Below, in pieces: positions 24,401 through 32,390 of a stretch of 32,580 bases of DNA. Made by a program: the position numbers and the translations under genes. The notes under the pieces were generated by a model. It was given only the letters and a program-made list of their open reading frames with translations, was not told the DNA's origin and made no database searches. Within the stretch, counting starts at the first letter, position 1. Every line of letters begins with the position of its first letter. This stretch comes from CAYOEZ01 sp964402955 (lineage in GTDB: Bacteria; Chloroflexota; DTOL01; DAOUCN01), in assembly GCA_964402955.1 (NCBI GenBank), contig CAYOEZ010000023.1, forward strand, positions 1-32,580, in the 5' to 3' direction.

Positions 24401-24533
24401 CGCCGTGCAGGAGAAGTTCGGCCGCGCGGCCTGCTTCGGCGCCGTGCTCATCGTGCGCGGCGTGCTGCGGCGCATGGGCAAGCGTGGCCTCAGCGTCACC
24501 GCCCAGAGCGTCATCCCCCTCACCGGCGGCTAG
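21471..24533 (+). CDS. dnaE2: Error-prone DNA polymerase III alpha, DnaE2/ImuC type
   Basis: This 1020-residue polymerase carries out mutagenic translesion synthesis during the SOS response. The N-terminal PHP domain starts FTHLHVHSAFSFLDGAARL, followed by ALTDHGLVGAVRFY. The palm has the catalytic PDIDLDFDS (D379, D381) and NIKLDVLSI (D532). The fingers include FQLESPGQRELQGRLQPERYFDIV and LFQEQVLEVA; the C-terminal OB fold is VTVAGLVIARMTPPMKSGQRVLFLTLEDRFG. The length of about 1020 and the absence of the long C-terminal tail fit DnaE2 rather than the replicative DnaE1, as does the ImuB gene upstream. I start at 21471 since the PHP domain begins there; an in-frame extension to 21306 would overlap the preceding gene. 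The ribosome-binding site is weak (GAGA). Confidence 0.92.
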   Translation: MFTHLHVHSAFSFLDGAARLDDLIARARELNMPALALTDHGLVGAVRFYQSARAQGIKPILGTEMTLEGGCHLTLLAKDNRGYANLCRLVSSANLRDPSRQTEPFASKDELASHSAGLIALSGCAQGEVPRLLSQGKPDDAATAARWYRAVFGDDFYLELIQHPNSPTSTPVRALAALGKQLHIACVATNNVHYTRFGGHRLHEVLSCIGANTTLAAYPFPRSTAAYLTSPRQMAALLCDMPQALRQTMTIAEQCSVDLDLGKLHVPSFSVPDGETGYSYLCTLAFAGAQQLYKPLRHAVLKRLEEELSIINELGMCDYFLMVWDVVTWARQHGIRCSGRGSGADSLVCYCLFITRVDPLAHHLPFGRFLSLERRDPPDIDLDFDSTRRDEVIHYIYQKYGAERVAMVCTVQSFRARAAVRNVAKALGYAPGEIDLLARELPHMHATDLRNAFATLPELRGCGIDLDHHKLLFDLCEQMDGLPRQLSVHVGGVIVGDGPLAGRMPLQWSNKGVIICQLDKDDVEATGNIKLDVLSIRMLSAIQYAVDLLHAAGNPIDIDALPLDDPAVYKLLRSTHTLGVFQLESPGQRELQGRLQPERYFDIVCAVALFRPGPVEGGMVDPFIRRRWNQEPVTYPHPSLEPILKDTFGMILFQEQVLEVASAIAGLTHGEADQLRRAMTHNRSDEEMARLESAFMSSAIAKGTDSEIAARVFATIRGFAAYGFCRAHAAAFALIAYQSAYLKAHYPVEFFAGILTHMPGFYPAHTLLDEAKRFGVGVLLLDINRSAAIFIVEDSKLRLPLGQVRGLSRAAMASILAARQTGGPFTSLEDFVARTAVPRSATENLIQAGAFDSLSRQRTALLWRLAHIQRNGGAPQLPGQWDGEIAERESTVAENVAAEIDTLGLALSGHPLDMHRDFLQRLGAVDSNRLQRLGDGAPVTVAGLVIARMTPPMKSGQRVLFLTLEDRFGLVDAVVFPAVQEKFGRAACFGAVLIVRGVLRRMGKRGLSVTAQSVIPLTGG

Positions 24534-24552
24534 GGCATCCCCCTCACCACCG

Positions 24553-24572
24553 CCCATCCGTGCCATCCGCGC
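24553..24572. repeat. Single remnant of the 35-bp repeat family
   Basis: CCCATCCGTGCCATCCGCGC matches the core words of the arrays at 7.9-9.6 kb. It lies 20 nt after the dnaE2 stop, again at a gene's 3' end. Confidence 0.6.
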
Positions 24573-24586
24573 ATTGGACGAGGCAC

Positions 24587-24615
24587 TTGACAGACAGGCT
24601 TGGGAACCTTATACT
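24587..24615 (+). promoter_or_regulatory. Sigma-70 promoter of the protease gene with a possible operator
   Basis: TTGACA and TATACT are separated by 17 bp, a near-consensus promoter about 75 nt before the chosen ATG. Just downstream, TAACATTGTTA (within 24613-24632) is a short dyad flanked by ACTAA and TTAGT, which could be an operator; no regulator can be named. Confidence 0.8.
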
Positions 24616-24689
24616 AACATTGTTATATTAGTCCTCGCGTGAAGAGATGGCAGCCTGCTGTTGCAGGGAAGCGGAGAGGAGTCCGGTCT

Positions 24690-27680
24690 ATGTCACACTC
24701 AGGTATTAGGCTGGGTCGCGGCCATCTTGTGGTTGCGACATGTCTCTTTACTCTGATCGTCATTCTGGCGTTAGCGAGTCCTCTTGCCAGCCAGGCTGGT
24801 TCAGATCGCCCCCCGACCGCTGCCATTCTCTCCCTCGATGCTGCCAACCTCCATGAAATCTGGGTGAGCCAAACTGACGCAGGCAAGGAGATTGCACTCA
24901 CTGCCGGCCAGGTTCTTGCTGTCAGGCTAGAGGGCAAGCTCTCGACCGGCTACAGATGGGAGATCGCGTCCCCTGGCCTGGACGTGCTGCGCCAGGTCGG
25001 CAGCCTCCACGTTGAATTTCCATCCCGTCTCGATAGTAACCAGACCAGCGCGCTGCCGGCGATCCTTGGCGGCGCCGAGTGGCAAATCGTGCGCGTGCAG
25101 CCGCTCACAGCAGGCGCCCAGACGGTCGAGCTTGTCTATCGCCGCCCCTGGCAAGACGCCAAACCCCTCAAAACGCTCACCTTCGCTATCAATGGCCGTG
25201 GCGATTTCTCCGCTGTGGCGCTCGCGCTCGAACCCGCCAGCGATGCTCCGGCAAGCCCTCTCCCTGCCGACGCAACATCGCCTGCCCTCACAGCGCTGCC
25301 AGTAAGCTACAATGGCTGCGGCGCCGGCGGATGTCCGCCCGTGCGCGACCAGGGCAGTTGCGGAAGCTGCTGGGCTTTCGCCGTTATCGGCGCCCTGGAG
25401 ACAAACATCAAGGCCAAAGATGGCATCGACAGGGATTTGTCAGAGCAATACCTCGTGTCTTGTAACGGATACGGCTATAGCTGCAGCGGCGGATGGTTCT
25501 GGGCGCACGACTACCACGAGTGGGCGATCCCCGCGGGAGAAACCGCCGCGGGCGCGGTCAACGAAAGTGACTTTCCGTATGAGGCCAAAGATACAGTCGC
25601 CTGCAATGCGCCACATGCACACCAGGAGAAGATAGCAGACTGGCGGTATGTCGGCTCCTCGAACGCGGTGGCAGCCGTCGACGCCATCAAACAGGCGATC
25701 ATCGATCATGGCCCGGTGGCCGCCGCCGTCTGCGTCGGGGCCAACTTCTACGCATACCAGAACGGCGTCCTTGCCATGTCAGATGTGTGCGACGAAAACA
25801 ACCCTGTCAACCACGGAATCGTCCTTGTAGGCTGGAACGATAGCGACGGCGCGTGGATATTGCGCAACTCGTGGGGAGCAGACTGGGGCGAAAACGGCTA
25901 CATGCGCATCAAGTACGCTACATCCATGGTCGGTTTCGCCGCCAACTACATTGTCTACAACGGGAGCAACAGCCCGACTGCGACGCCGACGGCCGTCACT
26001 CCCGGGACAACGGGCACCAGTACGCGCACGGCCACGCCCACCCGCAGCGCGACAGTCACTAGCACCCGCACGGCTACTGCTACAGCGTTGCCAGGCTGCG
26101 CGCCAGCAGCCGTCCTTTCATGCGCAGCGAGCGACAGCCGTCGCAACGACAGCCTGGGTTCGACCAACAAGATCAAGACCTACGCCGGCGTCACGTGGTC
26201 AATGACAGGCCCGGAATACACGTACAGCTTTGTGACCGCAACATCAGGGCCGGTGACAGTAACCCTGAGCAACAAGACTGGCGATCTCGACATCTTTGTC
26301 CTCAATGGCGCCGCCGCAGCCTGCAACGGATCGTATTGCCTGGGCGCCGGCATATCATCGGTCAGCTTCAGTGCCACAGCCGGGCAGGCGTACTATCTGG
26401 TTGTCGATGGCTACAACGGAGCAGTTGGCAGCTTCACCATCAACGTAGCCTGCGCCGGAGCGTCGACCCCGACACGCACAGCAACGAGCAGTGCAACTGT
26501 CGCAGCGACCAGCACGCCCACCCACACAAGCACACCGACGCTTCCGCCCACGCACACCGACACGCCCACCATCACCCAGACGCCCAGCATCACGCCCGTA
26601 CCAAGCAACACCGCCACGCCCACGATCACGCCCACGCCGACTGAGACACCATCCACACCACCCTTCGACGCCTGGCTCAACGCCGGCGGCGCACAGTACA
26701 CCGATAGCACCGGCAAGATTTGGCTCGCCGATCGCGCCTATAGCGCCGCCAATACTTTCGGCTATACGTTGCCGGCCAATGCCTTCACCTATAGCACTGG
26801 CTCGGCCATTGCCAACACGGTCGACGATACGCTCTACCAGTCTGAGCGCTACTGGAACGCCAGCGGCGGCGGCTATCGTTTCGACGTCGCTAACGGCGAC
26901 TATCAGGTCGACCTCAAATTCGCCGAGATCTACCAGACATTGCCGGGCAAGCGCACCTTTGACATTCTGATCAACGGAACCGTGCGGCGCAGCAACTTCG
27001 ACATCGTCGCCGCTGCCGGAGCGCCCAAGACAGCTCTTGACCTCACCTACACGGTTACGGTCAGCACTGGCCGGCTGGACGTGACGTTCACCAGGAAACT
27101 GGACAACCCCAAGCTGAGCGCCATCCACGTCAAGTCAGTAGGCGGGGTGGTTCCGGCCACGACGACGGCCACGACCGTGCCCACAAGCACGCCCACTAGC
27201 ACAGTCATCCCATATGTGCAGCGCGTGCGCGCCGGCGGCGCGGCCTACACCGACCTGGCAGGCCGCGTCTGGCAGGCGGACCAGGTCTTCGCCAGCGGGG
27301 GCTGGGGCTACGTTGACGCAACAGCGGGATCCTATGCCACCACCATGCCGATAAACGACACCGCCGATGATCCCCTCTACCAGGCGGAACGCTATGGCAT
27401 GAGCGAGTATCGCTTTACCGTGCCCAACGGCACGTATAGGGTAACTATGAAGTTCTCAGAGAACTACGTTAACAAGATCGACCGGCGCATCTTCAGTGTT
27501 TCGATCGAAGCCGCCCCGGTTCTTGCTAACTTCGACATTCTTGCGGTCGCAGGGGCCAAGTTCACGGCGGTCGATCGCACATTCACGGTTGCCGTGAGCG
27601 ACGGGCAATTGAACATCGGCTTCGCGGCTACGCTGAACAACGCCAAGATCGATGCGCTAGAAGTCCTCCGCACGCAGTAG
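24690..27680 (+). CDS. Secreted papain-family (C1A) protease with built-in chagasin-like inhibitor domain, PPC and two malectin domains
   Basis: This 996-residue protein starts at 24690, with GGAGAGGAG 8 nt upstream and a signal peptide (VVATCLFTLIVILALASPLASQAG). Residues about 50-165 look like a chagasin/I42 cysteine-protease inhibitor: STGYRW (85-90) matches the NPTTGY loop and RPW (152-154) the third loop. Residues about 205-430 are a C1A peptidase: QGSCGSCWAF with Cys227, VNHGIVLVGW with His375, RNSWGADWG with Asn393. Then come a Thr/Pro-rich linker, a PPC-like beta-sandwich (about 470-590), a second TPT linker, and two malectin-like domains (660-816, 842-996), probably carbohydrate binding. 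The inhibitor domain may act like a propeptide that keeps the enzyme silent until secretion; that is inference. A strong promoter precedes it. Confidence 0.88.
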   Translation: MSHSGIRLGRGHLVVATCLFTLIVILALASPLASQAGSDRPPTAAILSLDAANLHEIWVSQTDAGKEIALTAGQVLAVRLEGKLSTGYRWEIASPGLDVLRQVGSLHVEFPSRLDSNQTSALPAILGGAEWQIVRVQPLTAGAQTVELVYRRPWQDAKPLKTLTFAINGRGDFSAVALALEPASDAPASPLPADATSPALTALPVSYNGCGAGGCPPVRDQGSCGSCWAFAVIGALETNIKAKDGIDRDLSEQYLVSCNGYGYSCSGGWFWAHDYHEWAIPAGETAAGAVNESDFPYEAKDTVACNAPHAHQEKIADWRYVGSSNAVAAVDAIKQAIIDHGPVAAAVCVGANFYAYQNGVLAMSDVCDENNPVNHGIVLVGWNDSDGAWILRNSWGADWGENGYMRIKYATSMVGFAANYIVYNGSNSPTATPTAVTPGTTGTSTRTATPTRSATVTSTRTATATALPGCAPAAVLSCAASDSRRNDSLGSTNKIKTYAGVTWSMTGPEYTYSFVTATSGPVTVTLSNKTGDLDIFVLNGAAAACNGSYCLGAGISSVSFSATAGQAYYLVVDGYNGAVGSFTINVACAGASTPTRTATSSATVAATSTPTHTSTPTLPPTHTDTPTITQTPSITPVPSNTATPTITPTPTETPSTPPFDAWLNAGGAQYTDSTGKIWLADRAYSAANTFGYTLPANAFTYSTGSAIANTVDDTLYQSERYWNASGGGYRFDVANGDYQVDLKFAEIYQTLPGKRTFDILINGTVRRSNFDIVAAAGAPKTALDLTYTVTVSTGRLDVTFTRKLDNPKLSAIHVKSVGGVVPATTTATTVPTSTPTSTVIPYVQRVRAGGAAYTDLAGRVWQADQVFASGGWGYVDATAGSYATTMPINDTADDPLYQAERYGMSEYRFTVPNGTYRVTMKFSENYVNKIDRRIFSVSIEAAPVLANFDILAVAGAKFTAVDRTFTVAVSDGQLNIGFAATLNNAKIDALEVLRTQ

Positions 27681-27711
27681 GCGAGCGCGGACGCCTCCAA
27701 TCGCCAAACCA

Positions 27712-27750
27712 TGTAGCCATCGGGCGTTGTTGCAACGCCGGATGGCTACA
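27712..27750. repeat. Hairpin with 18-bp stem downstream of the protease gene
   Basis: TGTAGCCATCGGGCGTTG and the facing arm pair over 18 bp with one mismatch around the loop TTG. It begins 32 nt after the protease stop. Without a T-tract it is not a classical terminator, but in RNA it would be very stable and could stop exonucleases. It resembles a REP-type dispersed palindrome. Confidence 0.85.
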
Positions 27751-27882
27751 CGTGTGTCTGGCGCCAACAGCAGACAAGAACGAATCGCTCTCAACATCGT
27801 CAATTATGGTGTAGACCGGTCTTGCGCGGTGACTGTGAACTGTGCACGCGAAGAATACGGCATGGAACTGCTGAGGGGACGT

Positions 27883-30800
27883 ATGGCCCGACGACTGTTC
27901 GTTCTGTCTCTCTGCTTCACGCTGCTCGCAGGAGTCTCACTGCTGCGCTCAGGGGCACTACCGGCAGCACGCGGCGCTGCGGCGGATGGCCGCGAGATTG
28001 TCCTGACCATCGCGGTGGGCGGCGACGGGGTACATTACTCCCCACAGGGGAAGGAAATGCTGAGTTGGGGGCCGGCGGCTCTGGCCGTCGCGCCGGACTG
28101 CAGCTTCTGGATCGCCGATGCGGTCGCCAATCGTTTGCTGCACTACGCTGCCAATGGGCAGCGTCTACCCGCCATCGACCTCAGCGCCCATCGTGTCGTG
28201 GGGGTGGGTGACATAGCGGTGGGCGCAGACAGCATCCTGGCGCTCGACATCGCGGCGGTGCAGCCGCGCCTGCTGCGGCTCTCTTTCGACGGACACTTGC
28301 TGGCGAGCTATGACCTGCCCAGGAGTCTGGGACTGGAGAACGGACTAAGCGGCATCGCTCTGGGTGAGCAGGGCGAGGCGCTCATCGAGCGCGAGGGGGG
28401 AGCATTTCTCTCAGAACTTGTCGTAACCCGTGGCGCCGTCAGCGTGCACAGCTTGAGCGGCTATAGCTGGGGCGGAGTGATCTACAGCGCCCGCGCCGCG
28501 CAACCGTCTGCCACAGACGCATCCAGCGGCACGATCAGCGTTGGCGGAACACAGATCGGGGTAAGCGTGGCCAACACGCTGGGCGGCCTGAGCATCCTCG
28601 GTGTGAGGGCTGATCGCAGCTTCTATGCGGTCGTAGATGAAGTGGTCGTCGTCGATTCCATGCTCCGAGTCGACCAGATGGTGCGCCAGTACAGCGCCGC
28701 CGGCGACGTCCTGGGCAGCGCGCGTATGCCTCTCGCCAGCCAGCACACTCCCGTCGCTCACGCACTGGCAATGGGGCCGGATGGCGCGGCGTATGCGCTG
28801 ATCACCCTCCCCGACCGCGTTGAGGTGCAGCGCCTCACCTTCAGCCTCAAGCTCAAGGCGATTCTGCCCACAGTCAAGGCGCAGCGAGAGAGCACGCAGG
28901 CAACCGACATAGCAGCGCTGAGCTGCGTCTCACGCGCCACGATGTTGGCCACGGCGCAGGGCTACGTGAACAACTCGAAGTACCTCAACGCCGCCAATAC
29001 CGACGGAACGTGTACAAATCGCATCAAGCCGCACTACCTGGCCGGCGCGGGCGTGTATCCCAGCGTCTCCTACGACCTGGGCGGCTTCGATACGGTCAGC
29101 GGATGGAACAGTCTGATGGATCCCAACACCTTCCAGGCCGGCGACGCCCCCGATCCGGGCAACATCGAAGGCTGCTCGCGCGGAGTGGACTGCTCCGGCT
29201 TCGTCAGCAGAGCGTGGCAATTGCCGACCAAGCATTGGACAGGCACAATCCCCAACGTATCCACCGAGCTTGCATCAGTCAACGACCTGCGACCGGGCGA
29301 CGTCTTCAACGATCCCGCCGAGCACGTGATGCTCTTTGCCGGCTATGCGGCCAACGGCATCAGGGTGTACGAGTCAACCAGTTCACAGAACTTCGACCGC
29401 GTCGTTTACAACTTCCGGCCCTGGTCGATATTGGCCGCCTACACACCACGCCGCTACAACAACGTCTGCGCGGACGCCGCGCCCACCACACCGGCCGGTC
29501 TGGCAGCGTCCGCCGCATCGAGCACACAGATCAACCTGTCGTGGACTACCGTGAGCGGCGACAAAGATGGCTTCAAGGTCTACCGCGCTGACGGCGCGGT
29601 GGTCAGCACGACGACCAACACAACGCTTCAGGTGAAAGGGCTCACACCCTGCACCGAGTACAGCTTCTACGTCACGGCCTACAAGGGAGGGTTGGAGTCC
29701 GCGCCTGGCGCTCCGGCCAGTGCGCGCACCAACCGCCCGTCCGGGACGAGCGAGATCAGCGGCTACGTCAAAGACATGCTGGGCAATCCGATTCCAGGCG
29801 CCAACGTCGCCACGTCGCTGGGCGCAGTGTACAACGAGACGGATACGGGCGGCGCCTACACCCTGTGCGGCGCGCCGGCGGGCGCGCTGAGCGTCAGCGC
29901 CGTGCGCGAGGGCTTCGCCTCCGGCTCGGTGACCGTGAATGCACCCGCAGCCTCGCCTGTCCGCGCACCGGACATTGCGCTGGCGCCGGCCTGCCCGCTG
30001 GGGCAACTGCGCGCCGAGTACTACAACAACCGCTTGCTGAGCGGCGATCCCACGTTTGTACGCTGCGAGACCGCGATCAGTAACGATTGGGTCAACGGCA
30101 GCCCGGGCGGCGGGATTGGCAACGACAACTTCTCCGTGCGCTGGATCGGCTACATCTCGTTCGACGCGGCCAGCTACACCTTCATCGCCCGCGCCGACGA
30201 CGGCATCCGCCTGTGGCTCGACCGGGAGCAGATCATCAATGGCTGGGGCGATCATTCTGTGCTGGAGTACCGGGCGGCGCGCCCACTGACAGCCGGCCTC
30301 CACCTGGTCACCGTGGAATACTACGAGAACAGCGGCCTGGCAGTAGCCCAGACGCGCTGGGAACGTGCGACCGGCGCAGGCGGATGCGCCTCCGGCCAGT
30401 ATCTGGCCCAATACTACAGCAACCGCACCGTGAGCGGCTCGCCCGTGATCGTACGCTGCGAAAGCACGCTCAACAACGATTGGGGCAGCGGTGGGCCGAG
30501 CAATGGCGTGCCCGATGACCTCTTTTCCGCCCGCTGGACGGGAAGGCACAGTTTCGCTGCCGGATCCTACACCTTCACAGCAACTGCCGATGACGGAATT
30601 AGGTTATGGGTCGACGGCGCGCTCCTGATTGACGCCTGGCGCGACCAATCTCCCACCACCTTCCAGGCGACGCGCTCCATGACGGCGGGCGAGCACGAGG
30701 TCAAGGTGGAATACTACGAGAACCTGGGCGGGGCGGTGGCCAGCGTGCGATGGGAGCCTGCTGTAGCGCCCGGCCGCCTGCGCATCACCAGCGTGCGCTT

Positions 30801-31554
30801 CACGCCGGTACTTGTGAACGGAGGGACGACACTGGAGGTACGCGTCGGCGTCAGCAACGACGGCAGCGGCCCACTCACCTTGATGGGGCCGGACAACGTC
30901 ACGTACAATGAAGATGCAACGGGCGGCTGGCAGCCCGGACAGGCCGGCAAGTGGCGTATCGGCGTCGACTTTGGCGGCCGGCCCGCCACCATGCTCGATC
31001 ATCCTTACCGCTTCGGCAAGGACCTGGTCTTGAACGCGGGCGAGAGTGCTACCGTGGGCGGCTACATTCGCCTGACCACGCTGCGCTCAACCGACGTCTG
31101 GGTGGGCGCGGTGCAGGAGCTCGTGCGCTGGGATTCGGACAACGTTGGCCGCACGCACATCGCCGTCACGCCGTCCTCGTGCGCCACCGGCAAGTTCCTG
31201 GCCCAATATTACAATGGCCGCACCATGAGCGGCGCGCCTGTCTTCTCACGCTGCGAGTCCAGCATCAGCAATGACTGGGCCAACAGCGGCCCCGGCAACG
31301 GCGTCGCCAACGACAACTTCTCCGTGCGCTGGACCGGCCGCTTCTCCTTCGCCGCCCGCGCCTACACCTTCATCGCCCGCGCCGACGACGGCATGCGCAT
31401 CTGGCTTGACGGCGCGCCGCTCCTCGACAAGTGGCTCGATCAAGCCGTCTCAGAGTTCCGCCTTCCTCGCACCATGAGCGCCGGAGAGCACGATGTGCAG
31501 GTGGACTACTACGAGAACATTGGGCGGGCGGTAGCGGGGGTACGATGGGAGTGA
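27883..31554 (+). CDS. Secreted NlpC/P60-like hydrolase with propeller-like N-terminus, FN3, carboxypeptidase-regulatory-like and three PA14 domains
   Basis: This 1223-residue protein begins with a signal peptide (MARRLFVLSLCFTLLAGVSLL); GAGGGG precedes the ATG at 27883, with 27862 as an alternative. Residues about 40-370 contain NHL/propeller-like stretches (WGPAALAVAPDCSFWIADAVANRLL). Residues about 385-520 are NlpC/P60-like: GVDCSGFVSRAW with Cys437 and AEHVMLFAGY with His481, predicting peptidoglycan-peptide or amide hydrolysis. Then come one FN3 domain (starting TPAGLAASAASSTQINLSW) and a carboxypeptidase-regulatory-like domain (ISGYVKDMLGNPIPGANV). PA14 domains start near residues 704, 835 and 1100, each with a Cys at its start, F-x-A-x-A-DDG-x-R-x-W and YYEN near the end. 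A CARDB/Ig-like domain separates the last two. PA14 domains usually bind glycans. No cell-wall anchor is seen. Confidence 0.85.
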   Translation: MARRLFVLSLCFTLLAGVSLLRSGALPAARGAAADGREIVLTIAVGGDGVHYSPQGKEMLSWGPAALAVAPDCSFWIADAVANRLLHYAANGQRLPAIDLSAHRVVGVGDIAVGADSILALDIAAVQPRLLRLSFDGHLLASYDLPRSLGLENGLSGIALGEQGEALIEREGGAFLSELVVTRGAVSVHSLSGYSWGGVIYSARAAQPSATDASSGTISVGGTQIGVSVANTLGGLSILGVRADRSFYAVVDEVVVVDSMLRVDQMVRQYSAAGDVLGSARMPLASQHTPVAHALAMGPDGAAYALITLPDRVEVQRLTFSLKLKAILPTVKAQRESTQATDIAALSCVSRATMLATAQGYVNNSKYLNAANTDGTCTNRIKPHYLAGAGVYPSVSYDLGGFDTVSGWNSLMDPNTFQAGDAPDPGNIEGCSRGVDCSGFVSRAWQLPTKHWTGTIPNVSTELASVNDLRPGDVFNDPAEHVMLFAGYAANGIRVYESTSSQNFDRVVYNFRPWSILAAYTPRRYNNVCADAAPTTPAGLAASAASSTQINLSWTTVSGDKDGFKVYRADGAVVSTTTNTTLQVKGLTPCTEYSFYVTAYKGGLESAPGAPASARTNRPSGTSEISGYVKDMLGNPIPGANVATSLGAVYNETDTGGAYTLCGAPAGALSVSAVREGFASGSVTVNAPAASPVRAPDIALAPACPLGQLRAEYYNNRLLSGDPTFVRCETAISNDWVNGSPGGGIGNDNFSVRWIGYISFDAASYTFIARADDGIRLWLDREQIINGWGDHSVLEYRAARPLTAGLHLVTVEYYENSGLAVAQTRWERATGAGGCASGQYLAQYYSNRTVSGSPVIVRCESTLNNDWGSGGPSNGVPDDLFSARWTGRHSFAAGSYTFTATADDGIRLWVDGALLIDAWRDQSPTTFQATRSMTAGEHEVKVEYYENLGGAVASVRWEPAVAPGRLRITSVRFTPVLVNGGTTLEVRVGVSNDGSGPLTLMGPDNVTYNEDATGGWQPGQAGKWRIGVDFGGRPATMLDHPYRFGKDLVLNAGESATVGGYIRLTTLRSTDVWVGAVQELVRWDSDNVGRTHIAVTPSSCATGKFLAQYYNGRTMSGAPVFSRCESSISNDWANSGPGNGVANDNFSVRWTGRFSFAARAYTFIARADDGMRIWLDGAPLLDKWLDQAVSEFRLPRTMSAGEHDVQVDYYENIGRAVAGVRWE

Positions 31555-31644
31555 GGGAACGGCAAGCCGCACCGCGGTATTCTGGCGGTCTGCGCTATGG
31601 TCATTGTACGGGGCAGCCCGATCTCCGCTTGACAGCCGTGCTAT

Positions 31645-31681
31645 ACTGTACAAGTAATGGTACAGTCACCGTTACATGTAA
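31645..31681. promoter_or_regulatory. Operator of the toxin-antitoxin pair (TGTACA palindromes)
   Basis: ACTGTAC (31645-31651) and GTACAGT (31660-31666) form an exact inverted repeat around 8 bp, and TTACATGTAA (31672-31681) is a second palindrome. YefM-type antitoxins are known to bind palindromes with a TGTACA core, seen here at 31647-31652. A TTGACA (31629-31634) lies just upstream and may be the -35 box; the matching -10 is unclear. Confidence 0.7.
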
Positions 31682-31706
31682 ACAGGGGGAAGGGGACTAT
31701 CCAACG

Positions 31707-31979
31707 ATGAGCATTGTTACGATTCCGGTCACAGACTTGCGCCGTGACCTCAGCAGCCTGGTGCCTAATCTGACCAAGCCTGTTTTTGTGACCCAGCGCG
31801 GGCGCGTCAAGGCAGTTCTTCTGGACATCGAGATGTACAATGATATGCTCGACCGGCTAGAGGATGCGCTGGACGCGGCTGACCCGCAGATACAGCAGAT
31901 GGCGGCAGAGGCGCAGGCGGCTCAGGAACGGGGTGAGACGATACCTCTTGAGGACGTGCTGCAGAAATATGGCCTATAG
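31707..31979 (+). CDS. Phd/YefM-family antitoxin
   Basis: This 90-residue protein should bind and neutralise the toxin encoded next and repress the operon. The N-terminal half VTIPVTDLRRDLSSLVPNL...KPVFVTQRGRVKAVLLDIEMYNDMLDRLE is the DNA-binding PhdYeFM fold. The acidic, Gln-rich C-terminal half (QQMAAEAQAAQERGETIPLEDVLQKYGL) is of the kind that becomes ordered on toxin binding. I start at 31707 rather than at an upstream in-frame ATG that would overlap the PA14 gene, since the family begins here and the operator lies just upstream. The stop overlaps the toxin start by 11 nt. Confidence 0.9.
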   Translation: MSIVTIPVTDLRRDLSSLVPNLTKPVFVTQRGRVKAVLLDIEMYNDMLDRLEDALDAADPQIQQMAAEAQAAQERGETIPLEDVLQKYGL

Positions 31980-32229
31980 AGTGACATTGACTGCTGCGGC
32001 GGCGGCGAAGAACCTGGACGATCTGTCCTCCGGGTTGCGGCCCCGTGTGGCCGAAGCCCTACGCAGGCTAGCCGACGATGCGCGTCCGGCAAAGTCCAGA
32101 AAGCTCGAGGGCAAGGTAGGATATCGCGTGGCCGTTGGCGACTACCGTGTGCTGTATCTCATCGATGACCAGAGGAAGATGGTAACCGTCTACAAGATTG
32201 GACATCGGCGCGAGGTCTATCGGGATTAG
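31969..32229 (+). CDS. RelE/ParE-superfamily toxin
   Basis: This 86-residue basic protein, MAYRVTLTAAAAAKNL...KLEGKVGYRVAVGDYRVLYLIDD...VYKIGHRREVYRD, has the complete RelE pattern, including the arginines of YRVAVGDYR and the terminal GHRREVY with the Arg and Tyr used by ribosome-dependent RelE RNases. Its ATG lies inside the last codons of the antitoxin gene, the usual translationally coupled antitoxin-first order. Predicted target: mRNA on the ribosome. No frame damage is visible, so the module is probably functional. Confidence 0.9.
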   Translation: MAYRVTLTAAAAAKNLDDLSSGLRPRVAEALRRLADDARPAKSRKLEGKVGYRVAVGDYRVLYLIDDQRKMVTVYKIGHRREVYRD

Positions 32230-32337
32230 GAGACGCGGCGCGAACTCCACATGACGCCGGGCGAAGGTGATTTGCCCCCCCCCGACTTCCTGGACGCAGG
32301 GAGGAGCAGCGGCCAGGCGGCGCTATTCTACCTGAAA

Positions 32338-32381
32338 CAGGAGCCATGGTCAGCGGGCGCCAGGCGCGGCCATGGCTCCTG
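32338..32381. repeat. 12-bp inverted repeat CAGGAGCCATGG / CCATGGCTCCTG
   Basis: Exact arms at 32338-32349 and 32370-32381 with a 20-bp loop, between the toxin gene and a PA14 fragment. It may be a recombination scar or a small palindromic element. Confidence 0.75.
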
Positions 32382-32390
32382 CCGGGTCAT

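Noticed and set aside
27727..27882. Upstream extension of the NlpC/PA14 gene to 27727
   Set aside because: It would begin inside the REP-like hairpin and put about 50 extra residues before a normal signal peptide.
31629..31647. TTGACA and TATACT ahead of the toxin-antitoxin genes as one promoter
   Set aside because: They are only 7 bp apart, which is too close for sigma-70 recognition; one of them may belong to a promoter whose other half is unclear.
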